A DNA stretch of 17,592 bases from Actinomycetes bacterium. Its GTDB lineage: Bacteria; Actinomycetota; Acidimicrobiia; Acidimicrobiales; SZUA-35. Below the pieces are notes generated by a model. That model was not told the origin of the DNA. It worked only from the letters and a program-made list of their open reading frames with translations, and searched no databases. Location of the stretch: positions 1 through 17,592 of the forward strand of contig JAAETV010000543.1 of the NCBI GenBank assembly GCA_024227975.1. Direction: 5' to 3'. Shown one piece after another: positions 1 to 7,061 of the stretch. Positions within the stretch are counted from its first letter, which is position 1, and the number at the start of each line of letters is the position of its first letter. Made by a program: the position numbers and the translations under genes.

Positions 1-65
1 ACTGGCTGGTGGGGTCGTAGGAATCGGATCGAACGGCGTCGTCCCATGGCCTCGCGTAGTTCCAT
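1..65 (-). CDS. Nitroreductase family protein, N-terminal 21 codons (runs off left edge)
   Basis: Only the 5' end is visible, reading leftwards from an ATG at 65-63 to the window edge. The first residues include MGRRRSIRF followed by RPH, which matches the usual opening of FMN-dependent nitroreductase-fold proteins (a basic RRSIR(F/K)F stretch after MELREA). A strong Shine-Dalgarno AGGAGGG (complement of 75-81) sits 9 bases before the ATG. The gap to the stop of the upstream acyl-CoA dehydrogenase is 22 bases, so the two are probably co-transcribed. Family members reduce nitro compounds, quinones, flavins or enones with NAD(P)H; the substrate cannot be told from 21 residues. The family call rests on a short N-terminal signature and would be settled by the sequence to the left. 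Confidence 0.6.
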   Translation of the reverse strand, partial: MELREAMGRRRSIRFLRPHQP

Positions 66-87
66 GTCTGGTGTCCCTCCTGTGGGT

Positions 88-1290
88 TCAGAGATTTGCG
101 CCGCCGACGATGCTCAGCATCTCGTTGCAGCCGTCCTCGATCATCGACGCCCTGGCGTCTCGGAGCAACTTCTCGATCGGATATTCGCGAGCGAGCCCAT
201 TCCCCCCGAAGATCTGCAGGGCGTCGCTCGCGACCTCGAATCCAATCCTGGTGCAGAAGGTCTTGGAGGCAATGGAGTAGCGGATCGGAGGTAGACCCCC
301 GGCCGTCATGGCCGCAACCCTCCTGGCCAGGGAACGAGCTGCTTCGAAGTCGGTGAACATCTTGAACAGCCGGGCTCGCACCGCCGGGTGATCAGCAATC
401 GGTACCCCACCTTGCACCCTCTCACGAGCGTATTCGAGGGCTAGCTCGTATGCCGCTCGGGCGACCCCGGTGAAGGTCGTTCCCATGAATGCGTTGGCCG
501 AAGCCAACACCCCCTCGACCATCGGGGTATAGGCGTCGGGGTCGATGACCATCCACCGAGCGGGGATGCGGACATTGTCGAAGTGGATCTCGCCCTGGGG
601 GAGAGCACGCTGGCCCAACTTGTCGAGGGGGCGACCTCGTGAGACCCCGTCCAGGTCGAGGGGGACTACACAGACCCCACCTTTGGCGAATCCCCCGTCA
701 CCGTCGATCGAGCAGAACAGGTTTGCAACGTCGGCGATCGTTCCGTTGGAGACCCATGCTGCCTTGGTGCCGTTGATCACATAGTCGTCGCCATCTCGGC
801 GGGCAATACAGTTCGCCTTCACCGCCGGGTCGGCGAAGGATGGCTCGGTGTAGCAGAGGGTGTCGCTGCCATGGTCGGGCTCGGTGATGGCCCAGCAGGC
901 GATCGAAGTGCTGTTGGGGCTGGCATAGCGCTCGATGAGCTCGGTATCACCGGTGAGGGGCGCAAAGCGCCGGGTGAAGGTGGCGACTGAGAGGCTGATG
1001 GCGAGGCCGCTGTCACCCCAGCCAAGCTCCTCACTGATCATCGCCATCACCAACGCCACCTCCTCGGCGCTGAACTCGTCGATATGGCTCACCTGGTTGA
1101 CACCGAGTTGGCGGTACTTGTCGTGAACGTCCCACAGGATCGAGTCGGGGGCGATTACGTCGGCCGGATCGGCCATCTGGTCGAGCTCGATTCCGGCCGG
1201 ACGCATCACGTCTCGGGCGAAGCGATGGGTTGTGTCGATTATGGCCTGACCCTCGGGGGAGAGCCCCGCTTCGACCACCTGATCACTCAT
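88..1290 (-). CDS. Acyl-CoA dehydrogenase family protein
   Basis: This 400-residue FAD-dependent acyl-CoA dehydrogenase has the usual family length. The middle domain carries CWAITEPDHGSD (the A-[IL]-TEP-x-GSD flavin/substrate loop) and DGDDYVINGTKAAWVSNG. The C-terminal domain carries RVQGGVPIADHPAVR, QIFGGNGLAREYPIEKLLRDA and a terminal IEDGC segment. By eye the catalytic Glu of medium-chain dehydrogenase (IYEGT) aligns with Asp386 in IEDG, preceded by Glu385. I chose the ATG at 1290 because GGAGGG (complement of 1298-1303) lies 7 bases upstream; the frame stays open a further 28 codons but without family similarity. It follows a second dehydrogenase (start 2566) by 121 bases and precedes the nitroreductase. 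It would introduce an alpha,beta double bond into an acyl-CoA, or a second bond into a cyclic acyl-CoA; chain type unknown. The family is certain, the substrate is not. Confidence 0.93.
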   Translation of the reverse strand: MSDQVVEAGLSPEGQAIIDTTHRFARDVMRPAGIELDQMADPADVIAPDSILWDVHDKYRQLGVNQVSHIDEFSAEEVALVMAMISEELGWGDSGLAISLSVATFTRRFAPLTGDTELIERYASPNSTSIACWAITEPDHGSDTLCYTEPSFADPAVKANCIARRDGDDYVINGTKAAWVSNGTIADVANLFCSIDGDGGFAKGGVCVVPLDLDGVSRGRPLDKLGQRALPQGEIHFDNVRIPARWMVIDPDAYTPMVEGVLASANAFMGTTFTGVARAAYELALEYARERVQGGVPIADHPAVRARLFKMFTDFEAARSLARRVAAMTAGGLPPIRYSIASKTFCTRIGFEVASDALQIFGGNGLAREYPIEKLLRDARASMIEDGCNEMLSIVGGANL

Positions 1291-1411
1291 CTGACATCCC
1301 TCCGACTGGGCGCCGGGTGGCGCCTCGCCAATGCTACTCAGGCGTATCGTGGCATAGCCAGACCGGCGCCGCACCGCTACGAGAGACGGCTCAGTGGATT
1401 GGTGTCCGCCC

Positions 1412-2566
1412 CTAGCGAAGGGCGGAAATGCCGGTCAGGGCCCGGGCGATGATGAGCTTCTGGATCTCCGTCGTGCCGTCAGGAATCGGGGCGATGATTC
1501 CTTCCCTGGCCAGCCTCTCGACGATGAACTCCCTAGTGACCCCGTTGCCCCCATGGATCTGGACGGCGTCGCGTCCGGCCCGAACGGCCAGCTCGGTGCC
1601 GTACCACTTGGCCATGGAGCACTCCTTGTCGCAGCGCTCCCCGGCGTCGATGAGCCCGGCGGCCCGCAGAGCCAGCAGGCGGGCAGCATCGACCTCGGTG
1701 GCCATGGTTGCGATCTTCTCCGCCACCAGCTGGTGGCCGGCAATCGGCTTGCCGTGCTGGACCCGCTCCTGGCTGTACTTGATCGACTCGGCCAGCGCTC
1801 GCCTGGCGATTCCGTATCCCCAGGCCGCCATGTGTATGCGGGCGCGCTCGAAGCCGACGAGATTGCTCCTCAGGCCCGAGCCCTTCCCGCCGAGCATGTT
1901 GGTGGCGGGCACCCTGACATCATCGAGGAAGATCTGAGCGGTCGACTGGCTGTTCATGGCGATCTTGGGGATGCCACGGACCTCGTAGCCGTGTTCCTTG
2001 CGGTCGACCAGGAACTGGGACAGGCCCCCGGATCCCTCACCGGTTCTGGCCGTACAGATCAAGACGTCGCTGTACTCACCATTGGAGATCCAGGTCTTCT
2101 CGCCATTGATGATGTAGTGGTCACCATCCTTGACTGCCCGGGTCTGGATGGCGGCAACATCGGACCCCACGTCGGGCTCGGAGATGCCAGCTGAGATGAT
2201 CAGCTCACCTTTCAGGATCCCTGACAGATAGCGCTCCCTCAGCTCATCCGAAGCACCAAGCAAGCTGCTGGCGCCGACAACATTGATGAGTATCGGAACT
2301 GCCAGATCGACGGAGGTGTATGCGACCTCCTCGAACAGGAGGAGGTGGGTTGTCCAGTCCGACCCGAGCCCCCCGTACTCCTCCGGATAGGGCCCACTGA
2401 CGAGGCCAAAGCTCGACAACGCTTGAAGGAATTCCTTCATTTGCTCGGTCGGGATGAACTTCCCTTCGTCGATGTATTCGCGGGCCTTCGGTTCGATCTC
2501 GTTGTCGAGAAACCGACGCAACACATCGACACCGGCCTGCTGCTCATCACTCATCCTGAAGTTCAC
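1412..2566 (-). CDS. Acyl-CoA dehydrogenase family protein
   Basis: This 384-residue protein has the full acyl-CoA dehydrogenase fold: the N-terminal helical domain with PEEYGGLGSDW, the middle domain with ISAGISEPDVGSDVAAI and YIINGEKTWISNG, and the C-terminal domain with RVQHGKPIAGHQLVAEK and QIHGGNGVTREFIVERL. The C-terminal catalytic segment reads IPDGTTEIQKL where most relatives have IYEGT, so the active-site base position is Asp363; the alternative Glu site used by isovaleryl-CoA dehydrogenase appears to be Ala. The GTG at 2566 is preferred over an ATG four codons later because AGGAGGG (complement of 2574-2580) is spaced 7 bases from it. It is probably the first gene of a minus-strand unit with the next dehydrogenase and the nitroreductase. 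Electrons would leave via electron-transfer flavoprotein, which is not encoded here. Confidence 0.94.
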   Translation of the reverse strand: MNFRMSDEQQAGVDVLRRFLDNEIEPKAREYIDEGKFIPTEQMKEFLQALSSFGLVSGPYPEEYGGLGSDWTTHLLLFEEVAYTSVDLAVPILINVVGASSLLGASDELRERYLSGILKGELIISAGISEPDVGSDVAAIQTRAVKDGDHYIINGEKTWISNGEYSDVLICTARTGEGSGGLSQFLVDRKEHGYEVRGIPKIAMNSQSTAQIFLDDVRVPATNMLGGKGSGLRSNLVGFERARIHMAAWGYGIARRALAESIKYSQERVQHGKPIAGHQLVAEKIATMATEVDAARLLALRAAGLIDAGERCDKECSMAKWYGTELAVRAGRDAVQIHGGNGVTREFIVERLAREGIIAPIPDGTTEIQKLIIARALTGISALR

Positions 2567-2664
2567 GCTCGTGCCCTCCTACAAGGTCTCTCGCTATGAC
2601 TACCATGTATCGGGCCAAGGTCCCCAAGGACCGGTGGGGTGAGCGATGTCAGATCGGCCGCCGG

Positions 2665-2940
2665 TCAGTCGTTGGCCTTGACATCAGGCGTCGACGAGGG
2701 CCAGAACTTCGCCAAGCGGGCGATGGCTCCTCCGATGGTCATGACCAGTCCGACGTGAGCCACTACGCTCACCGCGGCAATGACCCACCAGATGGAGATA
2801 CCTGACAGGAATCGGAGTGCGACGGCCGCGCCGATGAACATCGCCGCCCCCACGATGAGTAGATGGTTTCGGACACTGGGGGACACCAGGATGGTTTTCA
2901 CTGCCCGACTCCTGGCGGTCTGGCTGTCTCGCCCGGTCAT
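2665..2940 (-). CDS. Small two-helix membrane protein, last gene of ABC operon
   Basis: This 91-residue protein has a basic N-terminus (MTGRDSQTARSR) and two hydrophobic segments, about residues 27-46 (LLIVGAAMFIGAAVALRFL) and 50-73 (ISIWWVIAAVSVVAHVGLVM). The tail is short and hydrophilic and ends VKAND. Its ATG overlaps the stop of the 33-residue gene upstream in an ATGA, which implies translational coupling. It closes the operon of the FtsX-type ABC transporter and so may be an accessory of that exporter. I do not recognise a family. Both helices are clear and codon third positions are GC-rich, so I believe it is a real gene. Confidence 0.72.
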   Translation of the reverse strand: MTGRDSQTARSRAVKTILVSPSVRNHLLIVGAAMFIGAAVALRFLSGISIWWVIAAVSVVAHVGLVMTIGGAIARLAKFWPSSTPDVKAND

Positions 2941-3038
2941 GTGTGCATGGATACTGCGAGCAGGATCACCACACCCACGATGACGAGGGTGGTGATGATT
3001 CCGAGGCTTGCTCGGAGTTGTTGGGATCGCTTGGCCAT
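2937..3038 (-). CDS. 33-residue single-helix membrane microprotein
   Basis: This short ORF runs from the ATG at 3038-3036 to the TGA at 2939-2937. It begins MAKRSQQLRASLG, a positively charged cytoplasmic-type head, followed by one hydrophobic helix (about residues 13-30: GIITTLVIVGVVILLAVS) and a three-residue tail MHT. AAGGAAG (complement of 3044-3050) lies 5 bases before the ATG. It starts 26 bases after the permease stop and overlaps the next gene in ATGA. By the positive-inside rule the N-terminus should be in the cytoplasm. The position inside an ABC exporter operon suggests a small transporter subunit or regulator, but that is inference. No known family was recognised. Confidence 0.68.
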   Translation of the reverse strand: MAKRSQQLRASLGIITTLVIVGVVILLAVSMHT

Positions 3039-3064
3039 ATTGGCTTCCTTTCGTGGTGGCAGGC

Positions 3065-5425
3065 CTACTGGTAGGCCAACGCCTGGTTGACTGGGGTCTC
3101 GGTGGTTTCGAGGGCGGGTATGGCGCTGGCGGCCACGGCGAGGATGACGACGATGGCCAGCCATATGCCGATACCGGTGGCGGAGAAGCTCGTTGGCAGC
3201 GGGGCCTGGGTGAAGAGGTTCCCGGTTGTGGACTCCACTGCGATCGTCAGCGGTATGGAGATGACGACGGCCAGGGCCCAACTGAGAACGGCGATGAGGA
3301 CCCCTTCGATGATCACGACCTGGAGCACCTTGGCCGTTGTGGCCCCGACGGCGCGGATCACACCGAGCTCGCGCCGCCGCTCGAGGACGCTGATGCTCAT
3401 CGTCTCGATCAGGCCGAGCCCGCCGACGATCGAGATGAGGATGGCCATGATCAGCAGGAGGCCGACGATGATCAGAAGGTGGTCGTCGAGAGCCTGGCGA
3501 CCATCGGCCGCGGTCGAGATGTTGGCGACGCCAATCCCGTTGTCGGCCAGACTCTGCTCAACGGCGCTGAGAAGCTGGGGCGACTCAGAGCCGTCGATGC
3601 GGACATGGTTGGCCGATCCATCGGTCCCGATACCGGCTGGCCGGTTGCTGGCATAGGCAACACCGGTCCGACCACCACTCATCTGGCGGACGACCCCAAC
3701 GACGGTCCAGGAGGTGGTGGTGCCGTCGACATCCATGGAGACGATCTCGCCAACGGTCGGAGCTGGGTCGTTGAGAACCTGGGCTACTACGAGCGCATTC
3801 TCCTCTCCGGGGCGAAGCCAGCGACCTTCGAGGACCGGGTAGTCGATCATCTCGGTCCTCGGCGGCGGGACGAGCAACCGGAAGGTGTCGCCGCGGCCCC
3901 CGTCGCTGAGCTGGATCGCGGCCTGGTACTGGTTCCAGGGTTCGACTGCGGTGACCGGGGGGACGTCGGCCAGGGCCTGGCTCAACTCTTGGACCGGGTA
4001 GGCCCCGTCGAGTTGGACTTCGAGCTCGTACTGGCGAGCATCGAACTCGGCATCCACCGCTCGGTCCCAGGCAACACCGGTGTTGAGGGCCACCATGAAG
4101 GCGGCACCGCCAAGGGAGATGGCGAGAACGGTCAGCACAGTGCGGGACCGGGCACGGAAGGCGTTGCGCAGCCCGAAGGCGGAGGTGCGACCAACCCACT
4201 CCATTGGTCTGCGTAGCCACCCCTTCGACTCGGACCCACTGGAAGGGGTTGCGCTGCCATGGTCGGCCAGCACCTCATGGACTGGCGTCCGGCTGCTTCT
4301 GGCTACCGGGTAGGCGACCGCCAACAAGGCAATGGCCAGGGCAGCTCCTATCTGTACCGGAATGACCCAAGCATCGGGACGGTAGGTCTCGACTTCGAAG
4401 TTCAGGAGCCCGAAGGTGAAGGCGACCAGGCCCCTTCCCCCCAGGATCCCAACGGGTATCCCGACGGCGAGGGCGGCGATGCTGAGCAGGGCAACCGTTC
4501 CCAGGTAGATGCCGGCGATCTGGCCCGTCTTGGCCCCTACGGCCTTCATGACTCCGATCTCTCGGCTCTGCTGGTTCAGCTGCGCCGTGATCAGGGTTGC
4601 AACCAGACCGCCACTGGTGATCAGAGCAAGGACCCCGAAGGCCTGTAGTAGGAATAGCAGTGTCCTCATCACCCCTCGGGCTGGATGCTCACCGGGAGTC
4701 GACACGTCGACCCGATTGATCTCGAGACCGTCGGCGCGGAGATCGTCGACGAGGGCGTCTACCAGCTCTCGATTGGCGGCCCGATCAGGCTCACCGACGG
4801 CTACGACCTGCAACTGGTCGAGCACGGGTTCGATGCCGAGGGGGCCGAGGGCATCAACGGTGACATAGCCCACGACATGGCCGACCATCCAGGCTGGGGT
4901 GCGCCCTGGATCATGGACCAAGCCTGCCACCGACAAGGTCCGGGGGGATTGGCCGGTGGCAGCAACGGTGATGTCGTCACCGATGCTCATGTCGACTTCG
5001 GTCAGCGACGACCGCTCGATCAGGATCTCATCGGAACCTGGATTCCAGGCGCCCTCTTCGGGATAGAAGCGGCTCACCGCGATGTCGTCGAAATCGTCGA
5101 CCACAACCAGTCGCAGATTGATCCACTCGTCAGAGCCACGTATCAGCCGGGTCGTGACCTCGCGGCGTGCCTCAGCCGTCGCGATCTCTGGTCGGGCCTC
5201 GACCGAAGCCACCAGCTCCTCGTCGACGGAATCCAGATAGAGGACGCCGGACGGGGGATTCGTTTCCCCATAGTTGCGATCCATTTCCCGGGTGATCACC
5301 GAATAGGCGGTGAGAATCGATCCGGCGGCGACAACGCCAACCGTGATGGCCGTGATCACGAGCAGGGTTCGTCCCTTGTTCAGGGAGAGGTCTCTCAGGA
5401 CCTTGCGCCATCGTGGACTAACCAT
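3065..5425 (-). CDS. ABC transporter permease, FtsX/MacB type with two FtsX domains
   Basis: This 786-residue integral membrane subunit is built as two repeats. Repeat one has a helix near residues 19-43 (LLVITAITVGVVAAGSIL), a large extracytoplasmic domain of about 200 residues, then three helices beginning near 253, with the cytoplasmic coupling motif REIGVMKAVGAKTGQI. Repeat two starts near residue 420 (RTVLTVLAISLGGAAFMVAL), has a second extracytoplasmic domain, and ends with three helices and the matching motif RRELGVIRAVGATTAKVL. This two-unit, eight-helix layout is that of actinobacterial FtsX-domain exporters. These act by mechanotransmission on envelope substrates, lipids, peptides or drugs. 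The start overlaps the ATPase stop by 8 bases, so the two are coupled. Substrate unknown; the TetR partner suggests an inducible efflux role. Confidence 0.93.
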   Translation of the reverse strand: MVSPRWRKVLRDLSLNKGRTLLVITAITVGVVAAGSILTAYSVITREMDRNYGETNPPSGVLYLDSVDEELVASVEARPEIATAEARREVTTRLIRGSDEWINLRLVVVDDFDDIAVSRFYPEEGAWNPGSDEILIERSSLTEVDMSIGDDITVAATGQSPRTLSVAGLVHDPGRTPAWMVGHVVGYVTVDALGPLGIEPVLDQLQVVAVGEPDRAANRELVDALVDDLRADGLEINRVDVSTPGEHPARGVMRTLLFLLQAFGVLALITSGGLVATLITAQLNQQSREIGVMKAVGAKTGQIAGIYLGTVALLSIAALAVGIPVGILGGRGLVAFTFGLLNFEVETYRPDAWVIPVQIGAALAIALLAVAYPVARSSRTPVHEVLADHGSATPSSGSESKGWLRRPMEWVGRTSAFGLRNAFRARSRTVLTVLAISLGGAAFMVALNTGVAWDRAVDAEFDARQYELEVQLDGAYPVQELSQALADVPPVTAVEPWNQYQAAIQLSDGGRGDTFRLLVPPPRTEMIDYPVLEGRWLRPGEENALVVAQVLNDPAPTVGEIVSMDVDGTTTSWTVVGVVRQMSGGRTGVAYASNRPAGIGTDGSANHVRIDGSESPQLLSAVEQSLADNGIGVANISTAADGRQALDDHLLIIVGLLLIMAILISIVGGLGLIETMSISVLERRRELGVIRAVGATTAKVLQVVIIEGVLIAVLSWALAVVISIPLTIAVESTTGNLFTQAPLPTSFSATGIGIWLAIVVILAVAASAIPALETTETPVNQALAYQ

Positions 5426-6215
5426 GAGTTGCCGCCTGCTCAGCCTCGGGCAGGTGTTCGGGAGCTGTCGTGCCTCCCAGGACGCGGCCGTCGACGACGG
5501 TAATCACCCGGTCTACCCGGGCCGCGATATCTCTTTCGTGGGTGACCATCACGACCGTCCTCCCGGCCGCGGTCAGGTCGCGAAAGAGGCTGAGAACCCG
5601 ATCGGCGGTGTATGAGTCGAGGTTGCCGGTCGGCTCGTCGGCGGCGATCATCGGCGGGTCATTGGCCAGTGAACGGGCGATGGCAGCACGCTGTTGCTGA
5701 CCGCCCGAGAGCTTTGCCGGGAACTTGTCGGCCTGGTCGGCGATGCCGACCAGTTCCAGTAGGGCCAGGGCCCGGTCGGTCCGCTCCCGCCTCGGTATCG
5801 ACCCGATGAAGTCCATTGGCATCATCACGTTCTCGGCGATCGTCAGGGTCGGTAGCAGTTGTTGGAATTGGAAGACCAGCCCGACGTTGTGGCCGCGCCA
5901 CCGGGCGATCTCGTTCTCGCTGAGGTCGTTGAGGACGACCCCATTGGCACTGACCACGCCCGATGTCGGTCTATCGATACCGGTGAGCAGGTTGAGCAAG
6001 GTCGACTTGCCGCTTCCCGACTTGCCAACGATGGCCACGAACTGGCCCGCCTCGATCGTTAGGTCGACATCGGACAGGGCAGCGAAATCTCCGGCGCCGG
6101 TGTCGTAGAGCTTGCTGACACCGTCGAGATCGACAATAGATCCGGGCGGCCGGGGGGCGTCGACACTCTGGCGACAACCATGATTCCGAACGTTGTATGT
6201 TAAATCATACATCAT
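5418..6215 (-). CDS. ABC transporter ATP-binding protein, LolD/MacB type
   Basis: This cytoplasmic ATPase partners the adjacent FtsX permease. With the start used here it has 265 residues: Walker A GKSGSGKST (64-72), Q-loop VFQFQQLLP, signature LSGGQQQR (169-176), Walker B MIAADEP with catalytic Glu194, D-loop NLD, and switch His226 (VMVTHE). About 36 residues precede the first conserved strand, slightly longer than LolD. The frame is open to a TTG at 6251, with an ATG at 6248 and a GTG at 6239. I chose the ATG at 6215 because a good promoter (TTGATG, 17 bases, TACGAT) ends 7 bases before it, giving a leaderless mRNA; no Shine-Dalgarno supports the upstream starts. The ATG at 6212 is equally possible. 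The operator overlaps this start, so the divergent TetR protein probably represses it. Confidence 0.93.
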   Translation of the reverse strand: MMYDLTYNVRNHGCRQSVDAPRPPGSIVDLDGVSKLYDTGAGDFAALSDVDLTIEAGQFVAIVGKSGSGKSTLLNLLTGIDRPTSGVVSANGVVLNDLSENEIARWRGHNVGLVFQFQQLLPTLTIAENVMMPMDFIGSIPRRERTDRALALLELVGIADQADKFPAKLSGGQQQRAAIARSLANDPPMIAADEPTGNLDSYTADRVLSLFRDLTAAGRTVVMVTHERDIAARVDRVITVVDGRVLGGTTAPEHLPEAEQAATHG

Positions 6216-6221
6216 GTTCGG
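6186..6221. promoter_or_regulatory. Inverted-repeat operator between ABC operon and TetR gene
   Basis: A nested dyad lies in the divergent interval. The inner arms are TGTATG (6194-6199) and CATACA (6206-6211) around a 6-base centre; the outer arms are CCGAAC (6186-6191) and GTTCGG (6216-6221). The centre is AT-rich in otherwise GC-rich DNA. The 18-base inner palindrome and its placement between a TetR gene and a transporter operon are classic for a TetR-family operator. It covers the predicted transcription start of the ATPase gene, so bound repressor would block that promoter directly; repression of the TetR gene itself is likely. Confidence 0.75.
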
Positions 6222-6224
6222 TAT

Positions 6225-6253
6225 CGTACGGAGGGACACCCAACCCATCAACA
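6225..6253 (-). promoter_or_regulatory. Promoter of the ABC operon, leaderless
   Basis: On the minus strand a -35 element TTGATG is followed by 17 bases and a -10 element TACGAT (complement of 6225-6230). The -10 box ends 7 bases before the ATG at 6215, so transcription would begin at or within a base of the start codon. Leaderless messages with TANNNT boxes are common in actinobacteria. The elements are seen directly; function is inferred. Confidence 0.6.
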
Positions 6254-6319
6254 GTCAATCCGGCCCCGTTGTCTGGTTCTGAACACCTTCGACGGATTGC
6301 GCGGAACGGAGACAGTGCT

Positions 6320-6871
6320 ATGGCAAGCAATGACCGCAGAGTGCGCCGCACCAGGCAGCGACTCCATGAGGCTCTCATGTCCCTGATCATCGAAAAGGGC
6401 TACGACAAGATCACGGTGCAGGACCTCATTGACCGGGCCGACGTTGGTCGCTCAACGTTCTACGCCCACTTCGAGACCAAGGACGATCTGTTGTTGAGCG
6501 GCCTCGAGCGGCTCACGGCCGACATCGAGGTTCACTTGGTTGACGACCCGTCGGGCGCCGAGGCCATACTCCCGAGCCTTGGAGTCTTTCGTCATGTCGC
6601 CGACCAGCACGAGCTGTTCAAGGCCATGATCGGTAGCCGAGGAATCGATCTCGTCCACCGAAGGGCTCAGGAGGCTCTCACTGATAGAGCGAGGTCGACC
6701 ATCGAGAGCCGGGCTGCAGCGGGAGAGCGATCCGACATCCCGACCGAGGCCCGGGCGGCCTTCCTGGCCGGCTCACTCATGACTTTCCTCGCCTGGTGGG
6801 TCGACAACGATATGCCCCACACACCGGAGAAGATGGCCGACATGTACCGCCGACTGACGGCTTCGGCCTAG
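6320..6871 (+). CDS. TetR/AcrR family transcriptional regulator
   Basis: This 183-residue repressor-type protein has an N-terminal helix-turn-helix (about residues 8-55) including LIIEKGYDKITVQDLIDRAD and VGRSTFYAHFETKDDLL, the strongly conserved TetR recognition-helix region. The C-terminal alpha-helical ligand and dimer domain is divergent and ends with WWVDNDMPHTPEKMADMYRR. The ATG at 6320 is chosen because GGAGA (6308-6312) is 7 bases upstream and the family alignment starts there; the frame is open back to 6197 but crosses the operator. It is divergent from the ABC exporter operon with a palindromic operator between, so it probably represses that operon and itself and is released by a transported ligand. 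Confidence 0.93.
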   Translation: MASNDRRVRRTRQRLHEALMSLIIEKGYDKITVQDLIDRADVGRSTFYAHFETKDDLLLSGLERLTADIEVHLVDDPSGAEAILPSLGVFRHVADQHELFKAMIGSRGIDLVHRRAQEALTDRARSTIESRAAAGERSDIPTEARAAFLAGSLMTFLAWWVDNDMPHTPEKMADMYRRLTASA

Positions 6872-6885
6872 CCAGAGTTGCTGCC

Positions 6886-6913
6886 TTGCTACCCGTGGCT
6901 TGGGTTGTAGGCT
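6886..6913 (+). promoter_or_regulatory. Possible promoter after the TetR gene
   Basis: TTGCTA (6886-6891) and TAGGCT (6908-6913) are separated by 16 bases and lie just after the TetR stop. They precede a Shine-Dalgarno-like GGAGG/AAGGAG region and a 37-codon GTG-started ORF. The boxes fit an actinobacterial housekeeping promoter but are short enough to occur by chance. Confidence 0.35.
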
Positions 6914-6947
6914 CGCCGAAATCGATCACGGAGGATCGAAGGAGCGT

Positions 6948-7061
6948 GTGACGGCCACGGCCTCGCTGGCCATCGGCAAGCGGATCATCGACCCGGCGAT
7001 CACACATCTTTCGCAGAGCCGGCGCGACATCGCAAGCCGGATGGAGATCAGCCGGCGGTGA
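6948..7061 (+). CDS. Possible 37-residue ORF, or a truncated gene start
   Basis: A GTG at 6948 opens a 37-codon frame ending TGA at 7061. It begins VTATASLAIGKRIIDPAI and ends RMEISRR. GGAGG and AAGGAG motifs lie 13 and 3 bases upstream and a plausible promoter precedes them. Third codon positions are mostly G or C, as in true genes here. The stop overlaps the 3' end of the opposing ORF at 7048. It could be a small protein or the surviving start of a deleted gene. I recognise no family; existence itself is uncertain. Confidence 0.3.
   Translation: MTATASLAIGKRIIDPAITHLSQSRRDIASRMEISRR

Noticed and set aside
1309..1324. GGCGCC-GGGT-GGCGCC hairpin upstream of the first dehydrogenase
   Set aside because: No U-run and no RNA motif around it; short GC dyads like this are expected by chance in such GC-rich DNA.
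1394..2194. 266-codon plus-strand open frame
   Set aside because: It is antisense to the second acyl-CoA dehydrogenase, whose motifs are unambiguous; composition is that of a GC shadow.
2619..2632. GGTCC-CCAA-GGACC hairpin between the ABC operon and the dehydrogenase gene
   Set aside because: The stem is only 5 pairs and no U-run follows on the minus strand, so a terminator call is not supported.
3008..4216. 402-codon plus-strand open frame opposite the permease
   Set aside because: It is antisense to the clearly conserved FtsX permease. Its protein is Gly/Asp-rich low-complexity without any motif, a usual effect of high GC in the opposite frame.
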